From positions 1 to 64,000 of the forward strand of contig CALURT010000006.1 of NCBI GenBank assembly GCA_944323245.1: DNA of 64,000 nt, written 5' to 3'. The translations under genes were made by a program, and so were the position numbers. A model generated the notes under the pieces. The model was not told the DNA's origin and made no database searches. It saw only the letters and a program-made list of their open reading frames with translations. Source of the stretch: an uncultured Bacteroidales bacterium. GTDB lineage: Bacteria > Bacteroidota > Bacteroidia > Bacteroidales > UBA932. Within the stretch, counting starts at the first letter, position 1, and each line of letters begins with the position of its first letter. Shown piece by piece: positions 26,726-35,348 of this stretch.

Positions 26726-28111
26726 ATGAAAAACTTTATAAAATCTGCCGCTTTTCTGCTTGTGCTTTCATCGATATCGGTCCAGGCTTTTGCCCAAAAG
26801 TATTCTGACGGACTGATAGACAAGACCGTAGCCGTAATCGGGGATGAAATGATCGCAATTTCGGACCTTGAATCCGAAGTCAGGATAATGATGGCGCAGG
26901 GCTATGCTTCCGACAGGAACGTCAGATGCGAGATTCTCGAGCAGATGATGATATCGAAACTGTTTCTCATGCAGGCCAGATTGGACTCGCTCAGCGTAAA
27001 CAACGATATGGTGGATGCCAGCCTTCAAGAGCGTCTTGACAATGTGAGGTCAAGCCTCGGTGGAGATGAAAACGTGGAGAAATATTTCAAGAAACCGCTA
27101 TACAAACTCCGCGACGAATGGAGAAAGGCCCTTATGGACCAGAGCCTTATCCAGCAGATGCAGACCAATGTGGCGTCTTCGATTCCGGATCTGACACCGT
27201 ATGACGTTCAGCAATACATAGATTCGACCGACGTACAGGATCTTCCGATAGTACCGATAAAATACCAGTTGAGCCAGATCTGCCTCTATCCGGACAGGGA
27301 GGCTGCCAATCTGGCCGTAAAGGAGAGGCTGCTGGAAATAAGGGAAAGAATCATGAACGGGGAGAAGTTCTCGTTACTTGCCCGTCTGTATTCCCAGGAC
27401 CCAGGGTCGGCACGCCGCGGCGGTGAATTGGGATTGGCATCAAAATCCGTCTACTGGCCGGCATTCTCCGATGCTGCGATGGCTCTGAAGCCAGGTATCG
27501 TCTCCCAGATAGTGGAAACGCCGGACGGCTTCCATCTCATCGAAGTTCTCGAAAAAGACGGGGACATGTTCAATGCCCGGCATATTCTGATGAAGCCGGA
27601 ATATACGGACGAAGACAGGGAAACGGCGTTCAAGACTTTGGACAGTCTGAAAACCGAATTGCAGAACGGAGCCGTATCCTTTGACCTTGCAGCAAGATTC
27701 TACTCTCAGGATCCTGCCACCCGCACCAACGGAGGTCAGATGTCTGATCCGAACACAGGGTCGGCATATTTCGAAATCGACCAGTTGAAACCTGAGGACT
27801 ACAATGCAATAAAGGATCTGAAGGAAGGTGAGATATCCGCACCTTTCGAATCCCGGGACAATGAAGGCCGTTCAGGCAATACCGTCTACAAGATTGTCAA
27901 AGTGGATAAAATCATCCCGGCGCATACCGCATCATTCGAAGAAGACTACAACCTCCTGATGGAGCAGGCGAAAAACGAATTGGCAATGAAAGCCATAGAC
28001 GATTTCATAGACGGGAAACTTGCCACGACCTATATCGTCATCGACCCTCTTTTCAAGGACTGCTATTTCGAACACGACGGCTGGTACACAAAATTCCGGG
28101 AAACCGAATAG
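26726..28111 (+). CDS. Peptidyl-prolyl isomerase / chaperone, SurA-like
   Basis: 461 aa with signal peptide MKNFIKSAAFLLVLSSISVQAFA. The N-terminal chaperone region starts DKTVAVIGDEMIAISDLESEV. Two parvulin (PpiC) domains follow, at about 178-275 (LSQICLYP... FSLLARLYSQDPGSARRGGELG... ETPDGFHLIEVLE) and 285-390 (FNARHILMKPEY... FDLAARFYSQDPATRTNGGQM). It should help fold and deliver outer-membrane proteins from the periplasm. It is flanked by the SurA-like lipoprotein and by the OstA/LptA-like protein, 6 bp before the latter, so the three are probably one envelope-assembly operon. Confidence 0.9.
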   Translation: MKNFIKSAAFLLVLSSISVQAFAQKYSDGLIDKTVAVIGDEMIAISDLESEVRIMMAQGYASDRNVRCEILEQMMISKLFLMQARLDSLSVNNDMVDASLQERLDNVRSSLGGDENVEKYFKKPLYKLRDEWRKALMDQSLIQQMQTNVASSIPDLTPYDVQQYIDSTDVQDLPIVPIKYQLSQICLYPDREAANLAVKERLLEIRERIMNGEKFSLLARLYSQDPGSARRGGELGLASKSVYWPAFSDAAMALKPGIVSQIVETPDGFHLIEVLEKDGDMFNARHILMKPEYTDEDRETAFKTLDSLKTELQNGAVSFDLAARFYSQDPATRTNGGQMSDPNTGSAYFEIDQLKPEDYNAIKDLKEGEISAPFESRDNEGRSGNTVYKIVKVDKIIPAHTASFEEDYNLLMEQAKNELAMKAIDDFIDGKLATTYIVIDPLFKDCYFEHDGWYTKFRETE

Positions 28112-28117
28112 AAACCA

Positions 28118-30895
28118 ATGGGCTTCCGCTTACGGTACATAACGGCTGCCATAATCTTCCTGTGCAGCGTATTCACAGTCTCGGGGCAGCAGACGAGACC
28201 GTTGAAACGCGTCATGGAAAGGGACACGACCGCCGGTGCGATAACACATGAACCGCCTCAGCGACAGACCGCACCTCCAGTTCCTCCGGCTGCGCCGGTG
28301 CGGGATACTTCAGCCGTAGAAACCGCAGAAAAAAAAGACAGTGCATCCGTAACTGCCCGTAAGCGGACTTCAAACCAGCCGGCGGCTACGGAACATGAAG
28401 ACAGCGTAGTCTACCTGTTAAGCGGCAAAAGTGCACAGATTATCGAAAAAGACGACGTCACCTACCGGAAAGTCGTAGGTCCGGCCAGATTCCTGCACAA
28501 CAACACATACCTGCTGTGCGATACTGCCCTGTGGAACGTGGATGCCAAAATCATAGATGCAATCGGCAACGTAAGCATCATACAGGACAATACAGTACTG
28601 ACAAGCGACAAGATGAAATACCTTATCGATTCCAATCTTGCCCAGTTCAGAGGAAGTCAGGTGCAGTTGAGCGACAAGGACCACAATACACTGAGGACAA
28701 GACACCTTGATTACAACACCAAAGACAGTGTGGCTGTGTTCAGAAACGGAGGCTCCATGATGGACAAGGACGGTCAGATCATAGAAAGCCTGACAGGTAC
28801 ATACGATTCCAAAATCAAGGTTTTCCGGTTCATGACGGACGTGAACATGTTCACAGACTCGATTTTCATAAAGACGAATACGCTCAAGTACGAGTCCGAA
28901 ATAAGTCTGGCCACGTTCGGGAGCGGGACCAACGCATGGAAGGAAAACAACATGCTGTCTTCGGAAGCCGGATGGTACGACAGGGAAAAGGAGACCTTCT
29001 TCTTCAACAGAAACGTACACATGATGTCTGAAAATCAGGAAGCATGGGGCGATTCCCTTTATTTTTACCGGAATACCTCCGACGTGATCCTGTTGGGAAA
29101 TACCCAGTTGACCGATACGACAAGACAGGTCCATTCCCTTTCCGGCAAGGTCGAATACATAGATTCCATTTCAAGGGTCACGCTGACGAGGAATCCGGCG
29201 GTAGTGGCTGAAACCGAAGAAAACGGGACACGGGACACGGTCTATATCGGCGCCGACATCATGTATTACTATACGAAAAGGATGTGCGACATAGATTCGC
29301 TTACCGTTGCGGAGGCCGTTCTCAGGAAGTCCAATCTCGACATAGATCCTGTCCGGGAATTCCGCCGGAAAGCGGCGGAAGAGGCGGCGAAAAAGGCTGC
29401 TGAGGAAGCTGCTTTGGACCCGAACCGACCGCCTGTCCTGCCTCGACAGGAAACTTCCGGAGACGCTGCTCCGGAAACACAGGCTGACGCCCAGACCGAA
29501 ATTCAGGATGTGGCGGCTGTTTCGGACGACGGGAAGAAAGTTGCCGGTGAGCCGGCGGACTCATTGACTGTCTCCGATTTATCGGGGTTGACTGATTCAT
29601 TGGCTGTTACAGATTCCTTATCCTTGAGTGACCCATTGTCCGTCACGGACTCTTTGGCCTTGGCCGATTCTGTTGCGGCGATAGAGCCGGATACGACGAA
29701 AATCGGATTTGCTGTCGCCCTGAACAACGTCAGGATATTCAGAAAATCAATGCAGATAGTCTGTGATTCGCTTCTGTACTCCGACCTGGATTCCCTCGCG
29801 AGGTTTTTCAAGGAACCGGTCATCTGGAATGAAGTCACGCAGCAATACAGTGCCGACAGCGTCACCGCCGTCATAAAAAACAACGGTATGGACAAGGTCA
29901 GCCTTATGTCCAATGCCTTTGTCCACATGGAAGAAGATACGATGCACTACAACCAGATACGCGGAGCGGAAATGTTGGCCTACTTCTCTCCGGACGGGGA
30001 GTTGCAGAGGTTCGATGCATTGGGCGGAGCCTCGGCATTGTTCTATATCGAGGAGAACGACACCTTGGCAACGGTGAACACGAAGGACTCCAAAATGCTT
30101 TCTGCCGTATTCAAGGACGGAGACCTGAACAAGATATACTATTTTGATACGGCTGTCAGCGATGCATATCCTGTCGTGCAGATGTCCCGTGAAGATCAAC
30201 GGCTCAAAGGCTTCAACTGGCTTCCGGAGCGCAGGCCTGTAGACAGGAATGCCGTCACGGAACGTGAATTGAGGCCTTCACAACGCTCGATGTACAATGC
30301 CCGTCCTAGAGCAAGGTTCGTGGAAACGGACAGATATTTCCCGGGCTATATAGACGACATCTATGTCCAGATTGCCGTAAGGGATTCGTTGAACCATGTC
30401 AGGGAAAAAGAACGGCAGAGAGAAGAAAAGGCAGAGGCGGAAAGACAGGAGCGGCTGAAGGATTCGCTTGAGCTCGCAAGGCTCGATTCTTTGGCTGCAG
30501 TCAAGGCCGACTCCATTGCTTTGGCCGACAGTCTCAAGGCTGTGGCGGATTCCATTGCCGTAGCCGACAGCATTGCACGGGCGGATTCAATCGCTGCGCT
30601 TAACGATCCTGACAGGATTCTCACCAAGGAAGAAATCAAGGCGAAGAAAAAGGCTGAAAGGGAACAGCAGAAACAGGCGAGAATAGAAAAAAGGGAAGCC
30701 CGTTGGGCCGCAAAGGATGCTTCTGACGCAGAAAAGGCCAAGGCAAAGGCCGACAAGAAAGCCGCAGCCCTCGAACGGAAAAAGCGGAAAGTCATACAGC
30801 AGGCTGCCGACCGTGCCCGCAAGGAAGCCGAAATCCTTCAAAAATACATCGAACGCTACCAGAAACGCCTCGACCGGAAAGCGGGCAGAAAATAA
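28118..30895 (+). CDS. OstA/LptA-like LPS-transport protein with repeat-rich, charged tail
   Basis: 925 aa. A signal segment (ITAAIIFLCSVFTVSG) starts the protein. OstA/LptA-type beta-jellyroll repeats follow from about residue 100 (FLHNNTYLLCDTALWNV, DNTVLTSDKMKYLIDSNLAQFRG, SVAVFRNGGSMMDKDGQIIESLTG), resuming at about 525-680. Between them, residues about 480-525 are Ser/Asp/Leu repeats (DSLAVTDSL). Residues about 765-830 hold a second set (ADSIALADSLKAVADSIAVA), and the last 100 residues are a Lys/Glu/Ala-rich helix. Proteins with this domain carry lipopolysaccharide across the periplasm. At 925 aa it is far longer than LptA (about 185). Linked to two SurA-like genes upstream. Confidence 0.82.
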   Translation: MGFRLRYITAAIIFLCSVFTVSGQQTRPLKRVMERDTTAGAITHEPPQRQTAPPVPPAAPVRDTSAVETAEKKDSASVTARKRTSNQPAATEHEDSVVYLLSGKSAQIIEKDDVTYRKVVGPARFLHNNTYLLCDTALWNVDAKIIDAIGNVSIIQDNTVLTSDKMKYLIDSNLAQFRGSQVQLSDKDHNTLRTRHLDYNTKDSVAVFRNGGSMMDKDGQIIESLTGTYDSKIKVFRFMTDVNMFTDSIFIKTNTLKYESEISLATFGSGTNAWKENNMLSSEAGWYDREKETFFFNRNVHMMSENQEAWGDSLYFYRNTSDVILLGNTQLTDTTRQVHSLSGKVEYIDSISRVTLTRNPAVVAETEENGTRDTVYIGADIMYYYTKRMCDIDSLTVAEAVLRKSNLDIDPVREFRRKAAEEAAKKAAEEAALDPNRPPVLPRQETSGDAAPETQADAQTEIQDVAAVSDDGKKVAGEPADSLTVSDLSGLTDSLAVTDSLSLSDPLSVTDSLALADSVAAIEPDTTKIGFAVALNNVRIFRKSMQIVCDSLLYSDLDSLARFFKEPVIWNEVTQQYSADSVTAVIKNNGMDKVSLMSNAFVHMEEDTMHYNQIRGAEMLAYFSPDGELQRFDALGGASALFYIEENDTLATVNTKDSKMLSAVFKDGDLNKIYYFDTAVSDAYPVVQMSREDQRLKGFNWLPERRPVDRNAVTERELRPSQRSMYNARPRARFVETDRYFPGYIDDIYVQIAVRDSLNHVREKERQREEKAEAERQERLKDSLELARLDSLAAVKADSIALADSLKAVADSIAVADSIARADSIAALNDPDRILTKEEIKAKKKAEREQQKQARIEKREARWAAKDASDAEKAKAKADKKAAALERKKRKVIQQAADRARKEAEILQKYIERYQKRLDRKAGRK
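29557..29685 (+). repeat. Ser/Asp/Leu repeat in the OstA-like gene (first)
   Basis: Roughly 18-bp units encoding (T/S)DSL(A/S)(V/L) or close variants: LTDSLAVTDSLSLSDPLSV and TDSLALADSV. The DNA copies are diverged at third positions, so the repeat is selected at the protein level. It splits the two jellyroll parts of the protein. Confidence 0.7.
30475..30603 (+). repeat. Ala/Asp/Ser repeat in the OstA-like gene (second)
   Basis: Units of (A)DS(I/L)A(A/V) recur: LDSLAAVKADSIALADSLKA then VADSIAVADSIARADSIAAL. They resemble the first repeat block of the same protein and precede the Lys/Glu-rich helical tail. Confidence 0.7.
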
Positions 30896-30989
30896 TCTTG
30901 CCTTAATAAATCCATATTTATCGGCAAAATAATATCAATATCCGGACAAATATAAGCATTTTCTTGCCGATACCGGCAAAAACAAGAAT

Positions 30990-31835
30990 TTATTGCCTGT
31001 GGAGGAAACACTCTATCGTGTTTTCCATAAGGCAACAGATTGTCATCGGGCCGACGCCACCGGGCACCGGTGTTATCACGGATGCCTTCTGCTGAGCCGC
31101 TGCAAAATCCACATCCCCGCATAATTTACCTGTTTCCGGATCACGGTTAACTCCGACATCTATCACGACAGCCCCGTCCGATATCATATCAGCGGTAACA
31201 AAACGCGGCCGGCCGATAGCCACGACAAGAATATCGGCTTCTCGGGTTACGGACGGAAGGTCCTTTGTCCTGCTGTGCGCAATCGTCACGGTAGCGTTTT
31301 CGTCCAAAAGCAATTTCGCTACCGGAAGCCCGACAATATTGCTGCGGCCTATGACCACTGCCCTCTTTCCGGAAATCTCCACCCCCGCCGATTTCAGCAT
31401 CCTGATGATACCCTTAGGGGTGCATGGCACTGTACAGGGCTGTTTCTGCCATAAGGCTGCCACGTTAAGAGGGTGGAAACCGTCCACATCCTTGGTCTTG
31501 TCTATGGCTTCTATGACCTTGGCTTCCGAAATATGTGCCGGCAGAGGAAGCTGGACAAGGATGCCGTCCACTTCCGGATCCGCATTCAGTGTGGCAATCA
31601 GACCGAGCAGTTCCGCTTCGGTAATGTCCGCAGGTTTCCTGATCGTCGTATTTTTTATTCCGACCACCTCCGAAGCCTTGGCCTTGCCTTTCACGTATGA
31701 CACGCTTGCCGGATCGTCACCGACCAAAACCACCACAAGATGCGGGACCCGCCCGTATTTCTCCGGGAAACCGGCCACCTGCACGGCCATGTCGGCCTTC
31801 AATTTCGCTGAAAGTTCCTTACCGCTTATTATCAT
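30990..31835 (-). CDS. folD: Methylenetetrahydrofolate dehydrogenase / methenyl-THF cyclohydrolase FolD
   Basis: 281 aa from the ATG at 31835, whose first bases overlap the purD stop (ATGA); a GGAGG lies about 8 nt upstream. A start at 31850 would give 5 more residues. Signature segments are SYVKGKAKASEVVG with the catalytic Lys, DGILVQLPLP, PCTPKGIIRML, VVIGRSNIVGLPVAKLLL and VTIAHSRT. It converts methylene-THF to formyl-THF, which feeds purine synthesis, so coupling to purD makes metabolic sense. It is convergent with the OstA-like gene across 94 bp that hold no clear terminator. Confidence 0.95.
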   Translation of the reverse strand: MIISGKELSAKLKADMAVQVAGFPEKYGRVPHLVVVLVGDDPASVSYVKGKAKASEVVGIKNTTIRKPADITEAELLGLIATLNADPEVDGILVQLPLPAHISEAKVIEAIDKTKDVDGFHPLNVAALWQKQPCTVPCTPKGIIRMLKSAGVEISGKRAVVIGRSNIVGLPVAKLLLDENATVTIAHSRTKDLPSVTREADILVVAIGRPRFVTADMISDGAVVIDVGVNRDPETGKLCGDVDFAAAQQKASVITPVPGGVGPMTICCLMENTIECFLHRQ

Positions 31836-33130
31836 AGAAGTACCCTCCATCCTATGTCCTTACGGAAAAACAGATTATCGCATTTTATGCAGTCCACTGC
31901 CTTGAGAGCATGGGCTTGCGCCGCACGCAGATTCTCCCCGAAGCCTACTACCATCAGCACACGGCCTCCTGAAGTGACCAATCTGCCGTCTTTCTCCGCC
32001 GTACCCATGTGATATATACGTATGTCGCCCAATGCTTCCGCCTCGGCAAGCCCGTCAATGGCAAAAGCCTTGTCATAAGAACCAGGATAACCCTTCGATG
32101 CCAATACGAATCCTATCGCAGCCTTGTCCGACCATTTGATCACAGGCATCGGCGAACCGTCCGCAACCGCTGAAAATATATCGTAAATATCCGAAGTGAG
32201 GCGAGGCAGCACGACTTCTGTCTCAGGGTCGCCGAAACGGCAATTGAACTCGATAACCTTCACGCCGTCAGGGGTTTTCATCAGACCTCCGTACAACACT
32301 CCCTTGAACGGGCACCCCTCTGCAACCATTCCGGCGGCAACCGGCTTCATGACATGCTCCAAAGAATACTCTATATCCTCGTCAGTGATCAAAGGCACAG
32401 GAGAATAAGCCCCCATTCCGCCGGTATTCGGACCCTTGTCTCCTTCGAACGCCCTCTTGTGGTCCTGAGAAACCACCATCGGGTACACTTCGGCGCCGTT
32501 TACAAAGCACATGAACGAAAATTCAGGACCTGTCAGAAATTCTTCGACCACAACTTTGCCTTTCCCGAAATGCGCATCGAGAAGCATGTCTTTCAACGTG
32601 GCATCAGCCTGAGCAAAATCCTCGGCGATTACCACGCCCTTGCCTGCAGCAAGTCCGTCGTACTTCAACACTACCGGGAATTTTCCATTTCTGACATATT
32701 CCACAGCCTCCGAGTAATCTTCGAAAGTCCTGAAAGCGGCCGTAGGGACACTGTATTTGTCCATGAGCCGTTTGGCGAAATCCTTGCTCGACTCAATCGT
32801 GGCCGCAGCCTTTGTCGGACCGAAAATCCTCAGGCCGGCATCGGTAAACACATCCGTTATCCCCGCAGCCAAGGCAGCTTCCGGACCTACTACCGTCAGG
32901 TCTATTTTCTCACGGAGGGCAAACACCTTCAGTTCCTCCACCTGCGTATCTTTCAACGGCACGCATTCCGCCTGCGTCGCTATTCCGGCATTGCCCGGGG
33001 CACAATAAATTTTCCCGACCTTCGGTGAACGTGACAACGCATCCACTATCGCATGACACCTTCCGCCACCGCCTACGACCAATACTTTTGCCTTTTCAGC
33101 ACCACTCTGAAATTTATCGACTTTCTGCAT
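31832..33130 (-). CDS. purD: Phosphoribosylamine-glycine ligase PurD
   Basis: 432 aa from the ATG at 33130; a TTG at 33157 would add 9 residues. ATP-grasp enzyme: KVLVVGGGGRCHA at the N-terminus, YCAPGNAG, GLAAGKGVVI and EEFLTGPEFSFM, then DHKRAFEGDKGPNTGGMGAYSP and EFNCRFGDPETEVVLPRL. It makes GAR in purine synthesis. In place of the usual GxGGREHA the N-terminal loop reads GGGGRCHA. Translationally coupled to folD. Confidence 0.95.
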   Translation of the reverse strand: MQKVDKFQSGAEKAKVLVVGGGGRCHAIVDALSRSPKVGKIYCAPGNAGIATQAECVPLKDTQVEELKVFALREKIDLTVVGPEAALAAGITDVFTDAGLRIFGPTKAAATIESSKDFAKRLMDKYSVPTAAFRTFEDYSEAVEYVRNGKFPVVLKYDGLAAGKGVVIAEDFAQADATLKDMLLDAHFGKGKVVVEEFLTGPEFSFMCFVNGAEVYPMVVSQDHKRAFEGDKGPNTGGMGAYSPVPLITDEDIEYSLEHVMKPVAAGMVAEGCPFKGVLYGGLMKTPDGVKVIEFNCRFGDPETEVVLPRLTSDIYDIFSAVADGSPMPVIKWSDKAAIGFVLASKGYPGSYDKAFAIDGLAEAEALGDIRIYHMGTAEKDGRLVTSGGRVLMVVGFGENLRAAQAHALKAVDCIKCDNLFFRKDIGWRVLL

Positions 33131-33296
33131 AAAACAAGAATCTACTATATCCGGCAAAAATAAGAAAAAATCGGGAAATCAGCCTTGTTTTTCGAATCCC
33201 TCTCTTGCAAGGGCCCATCCCTCTCTCCGGGATTTCCTCGCTCCGCTCCGACATCCCTGCCCGCCTGCGCAGGGGGGGGCAGAGCCAAAGCGCATG
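33131..33296. other. G/C-rich palindromic intergenic stretch between purD and tRNA-Ser
   Basis: No gene. It holds the palindrome cctgcgcagg (33264-33273), an 8-G run (33272-33279) and pyrimidine-rich repeats of atccctctct at two places. It resembles the mscL-upstream block in having palindromes plus an 8-G run, but the two do not share longer sequence by eye. Confidence 0.45.
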
Positions 33297-33330
33297 AAAA
33301 AAGCAGCTCGAACAAGTTCGGCTGCTTTTT
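33297..33330. terminator. Bidirectional intrinsic terminator after tRNA-Ser
   Basis: aaaaaagcagc-tcgaac / gttcg-gctgcttttt forms a long stem with an A-run on the left and a T-run on the right, so it can act in both directions. It sits 9 bp from the 3' end of the tRNA. Confidence 0.8.
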
Positions 33331-33338
33331 CTGCACTT

Positions 33339-33426
<88 letters not shown>

Positions 33427-33562
33427 AATATTTTGCTTCCCGATGATACCTTATTGGCTCATAAGGGAGTGCAAAGGTAGTAAAAATTTCATTCCCTGCA
33501 AATTTTTTCAGAAGCGCAATCAAAGAATCGTCAAAGCAATAAAAAGTCTCACCTGTTTTATA

Positions 33563-34092
33563 TTACATCGTTCTGTATTCAGAAGGAGTCAAACCGGTCT
33601 TGTTCTTGAACAAAGCCGTAAAATAGTTTGGATTTTCAAAATGCAGGATTATGGATATTTCCTTTACTGACGCATTGCCCCCTCTCAACATTTCCTTTGC
33701 CCTGTGTATCTTTAAATTAATGAAATACTGAGCTGGTGACATGCCGGTATATTCCTTGAACAGTCTTCTGAATTTGGTATAACTGACATTGAGTCTCTCG
33801 GCTATTTCCGGCATCGAGACATCTTCCTCCAAAGAACTGATCAATGCCGTCTTGGCCATATTGACAAGCACCACAGACTTTTCCGTCTGCAGCCTGCAGT
33901 TCCGGGCCCCACGGTAAGCTCTATACCGAGAAGGTGATTTACAATTCCCGCCAACAACTGCTGAAAATGAGGTTCCTGCCGGATGGCTGCACGTATGGCT
34001 TCATCATAAAGATTGACAATGAATTCATTGTATCCGACATGATACAGAGGACGTTCGACAGAGAAAAAACCGGATGAAACCTTTGAATCCAT
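33563..34092 (-). pseudogene. AraC-family regulator remnant (truncated and frameshifted)
   Basis: Two pieces of one AraC protein are in different frames. From the ATG at 34092, VSSGFFSVERPLYHVGYNEF and QEPHFQQLLAGIVNHLLGIE match the middle of Bacteroidales AraC regulators. Near 33905 the frame breaks. From about 33900 the next frame continues to the HTH domain: EDVSMPEIAERLNVSYTKF, FKEYTGMSPAQYFINLKI, and SVKEISIILHFENPNYF. The N-terminal ~95 residues are missing. They are cut at about 34093-34104, where the SusC remnant begins on the other strand. The regulator would normally be divergent from a susC-susD pair. Confidence 0.85.
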
Positions 34093-34104
34093 GTTTTCTC
34101 CCTG

Positions 34105-34963
34105 GTATCGAGCTCCGGCTCGGATGGCGTGATTCTTTCGAACTCGACAGCAGCAACTTTTTCTACGACATCGGCGGAAACATTTCTTTCGTAAAGAACG
34201 AAGTCGTGGACATGAACGGGTCAAGCCGCATACAGGGTGACAAAACCATCACCGACCAAGGTTACGCCGTCAATTCGTTTTCGGCTACACGGCAGAGGGT
34301 ATTTTCCGCTCTCAGGAAGAAATCGACGAATTTTTCCACATCAAGCCCAACCCGGACAACGATCCTGACATCGCTGCATACAATGCCACCCGCAACAAAA
34401 ACCATTTCAATGTAGGAGATGTCCGCTATAAAGACTGGAACGGAGACGGAGAGCTGGATGAAATTTCCGATATGACAGTCATCGGGAATCCGTTCCCTAA
34501 GTTCACATACGGAATAAACATAGCTCTCGGCTGGGGGCCGGTGGATCTCTCCATGTTCTTTCAGGGAGTCTACGGCAACATGGTCTACAATGCAATGCGG
34601 GAGAGGACCGAAAGCTACGGTCTCAATTCCCAACTCAGCACATCGATGAGGGACGCATGGTCGACAGACAACCCTGACGGCTCGCTTCCGAACCCTGTCA
34701 ACTCTATCAATTTCTGGACTTCAGACAGATTTCTGGAAAGCGGTTCGTATTTGAGACTGAAAAACTTCCAGATCGGCTATACGATACCTCAGAAAGCCCT
34801 GCAGAAAGTCAGAATACAGAATTTCAGGGTATATCTCTCTGCCAACAATCTGCTGACATTTACGAAATACTCCGGTTATGACCCCGAAGTCGGAGGCGGA
34901 GTTGACTATGGCAACTACCCGCAGTCCCGTACATTCATGCTTGGACTCAGTTTCACATTCTAA
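34105..34963 (+). pseudogene. SusC-like TonB-dependent receptor, 3' remnant
   Basis: Only about the last 285 codons survive. Up to 34277 the frame reads IELRLGWRDSF, FFYDIGGNISFVKNEVVDM and the DQGYAVNSF stretch. At a T4 run (34278-34281) the frame shifts; one missing T would restore SFFGYTAEGIF. From there the next frame continues intact: FRSQEEIDEFF, VGDVRYKDWNGDGELDE, FTYGINIALGWGPVDLSMFF, SYLRLKNFQIGYTIP, and the C-terminal beta-strand ending LSFTF at 34961-34963. The 5' two-thirds, including signal and plug, are deleted at the junction with the AraC remnant. Confidence 0.92.
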
Positions 34964-34983
34964 ACCCACAGGAGGATACACAA

Positions 34984-35321
34984 ATGAAAAAGGCTGCACT
35001 GAAAAAATATTTCGACAAAAAACTCGGAATATTCACAAGCGGTCCGCACAACCAGATTTCGGTCCTTGGGCAAACGTGGATGATAAAATCAGGAGTAATA
35101 AAAGGGGAAACGGCTCAAAAAGCCATACGTATTGCCCTCGCCAATGAAAACACGGTAATGCCGGCACTCCGTACGCCACACACTATCTGATAGACGCTAT
35201 GTTGATTTGCGGTATGGAAGATGAAGCACGGAATTATCTGACAGACTACTGGGGCGGCATGGTACTCAAAGGTGCAGACACATTCTGGGAAGCATACGAT
35301 CCGGAAATCTTCCAGAAATAA
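34984..35321 (+). pseudogene. Fragment of a GH78-type alpha-L-rhamnosidase after a SusD-like start
   Basis: An AGGAGG and ATGAAAAAGGCTGCACTG sit where susD should start, 20 bp after the SusC stop. The reading then continues as the late part of a six-hairpin alpha-L-rhamnosidase: KKLGIFTSGPHNQISVLGQT, WMIKSGVIKGETAQKAI. A frameshift near 35160 follows. The next frame gives GTPYATHYLIDAMLICGMED and DYWGGMVLKGADTFWEAYDP, then TAA at 35319-35321. A deletion seems to have joined the susD start to the 3' part of a GH78 gene, removing all of susD and most of the enzyme. Confidence 0.75.
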
Positions 35322-35348
35322 CATTATCACGACTGAAAAATCCATAAA

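Noticed and set aside
30960..30985. ttgccg-atac-cggcaa hairpin between the OstA-like gene and folD as terminator
   Set aside because: The 6-bp stem has no T-run on either strand, only A after it on the plus strand.
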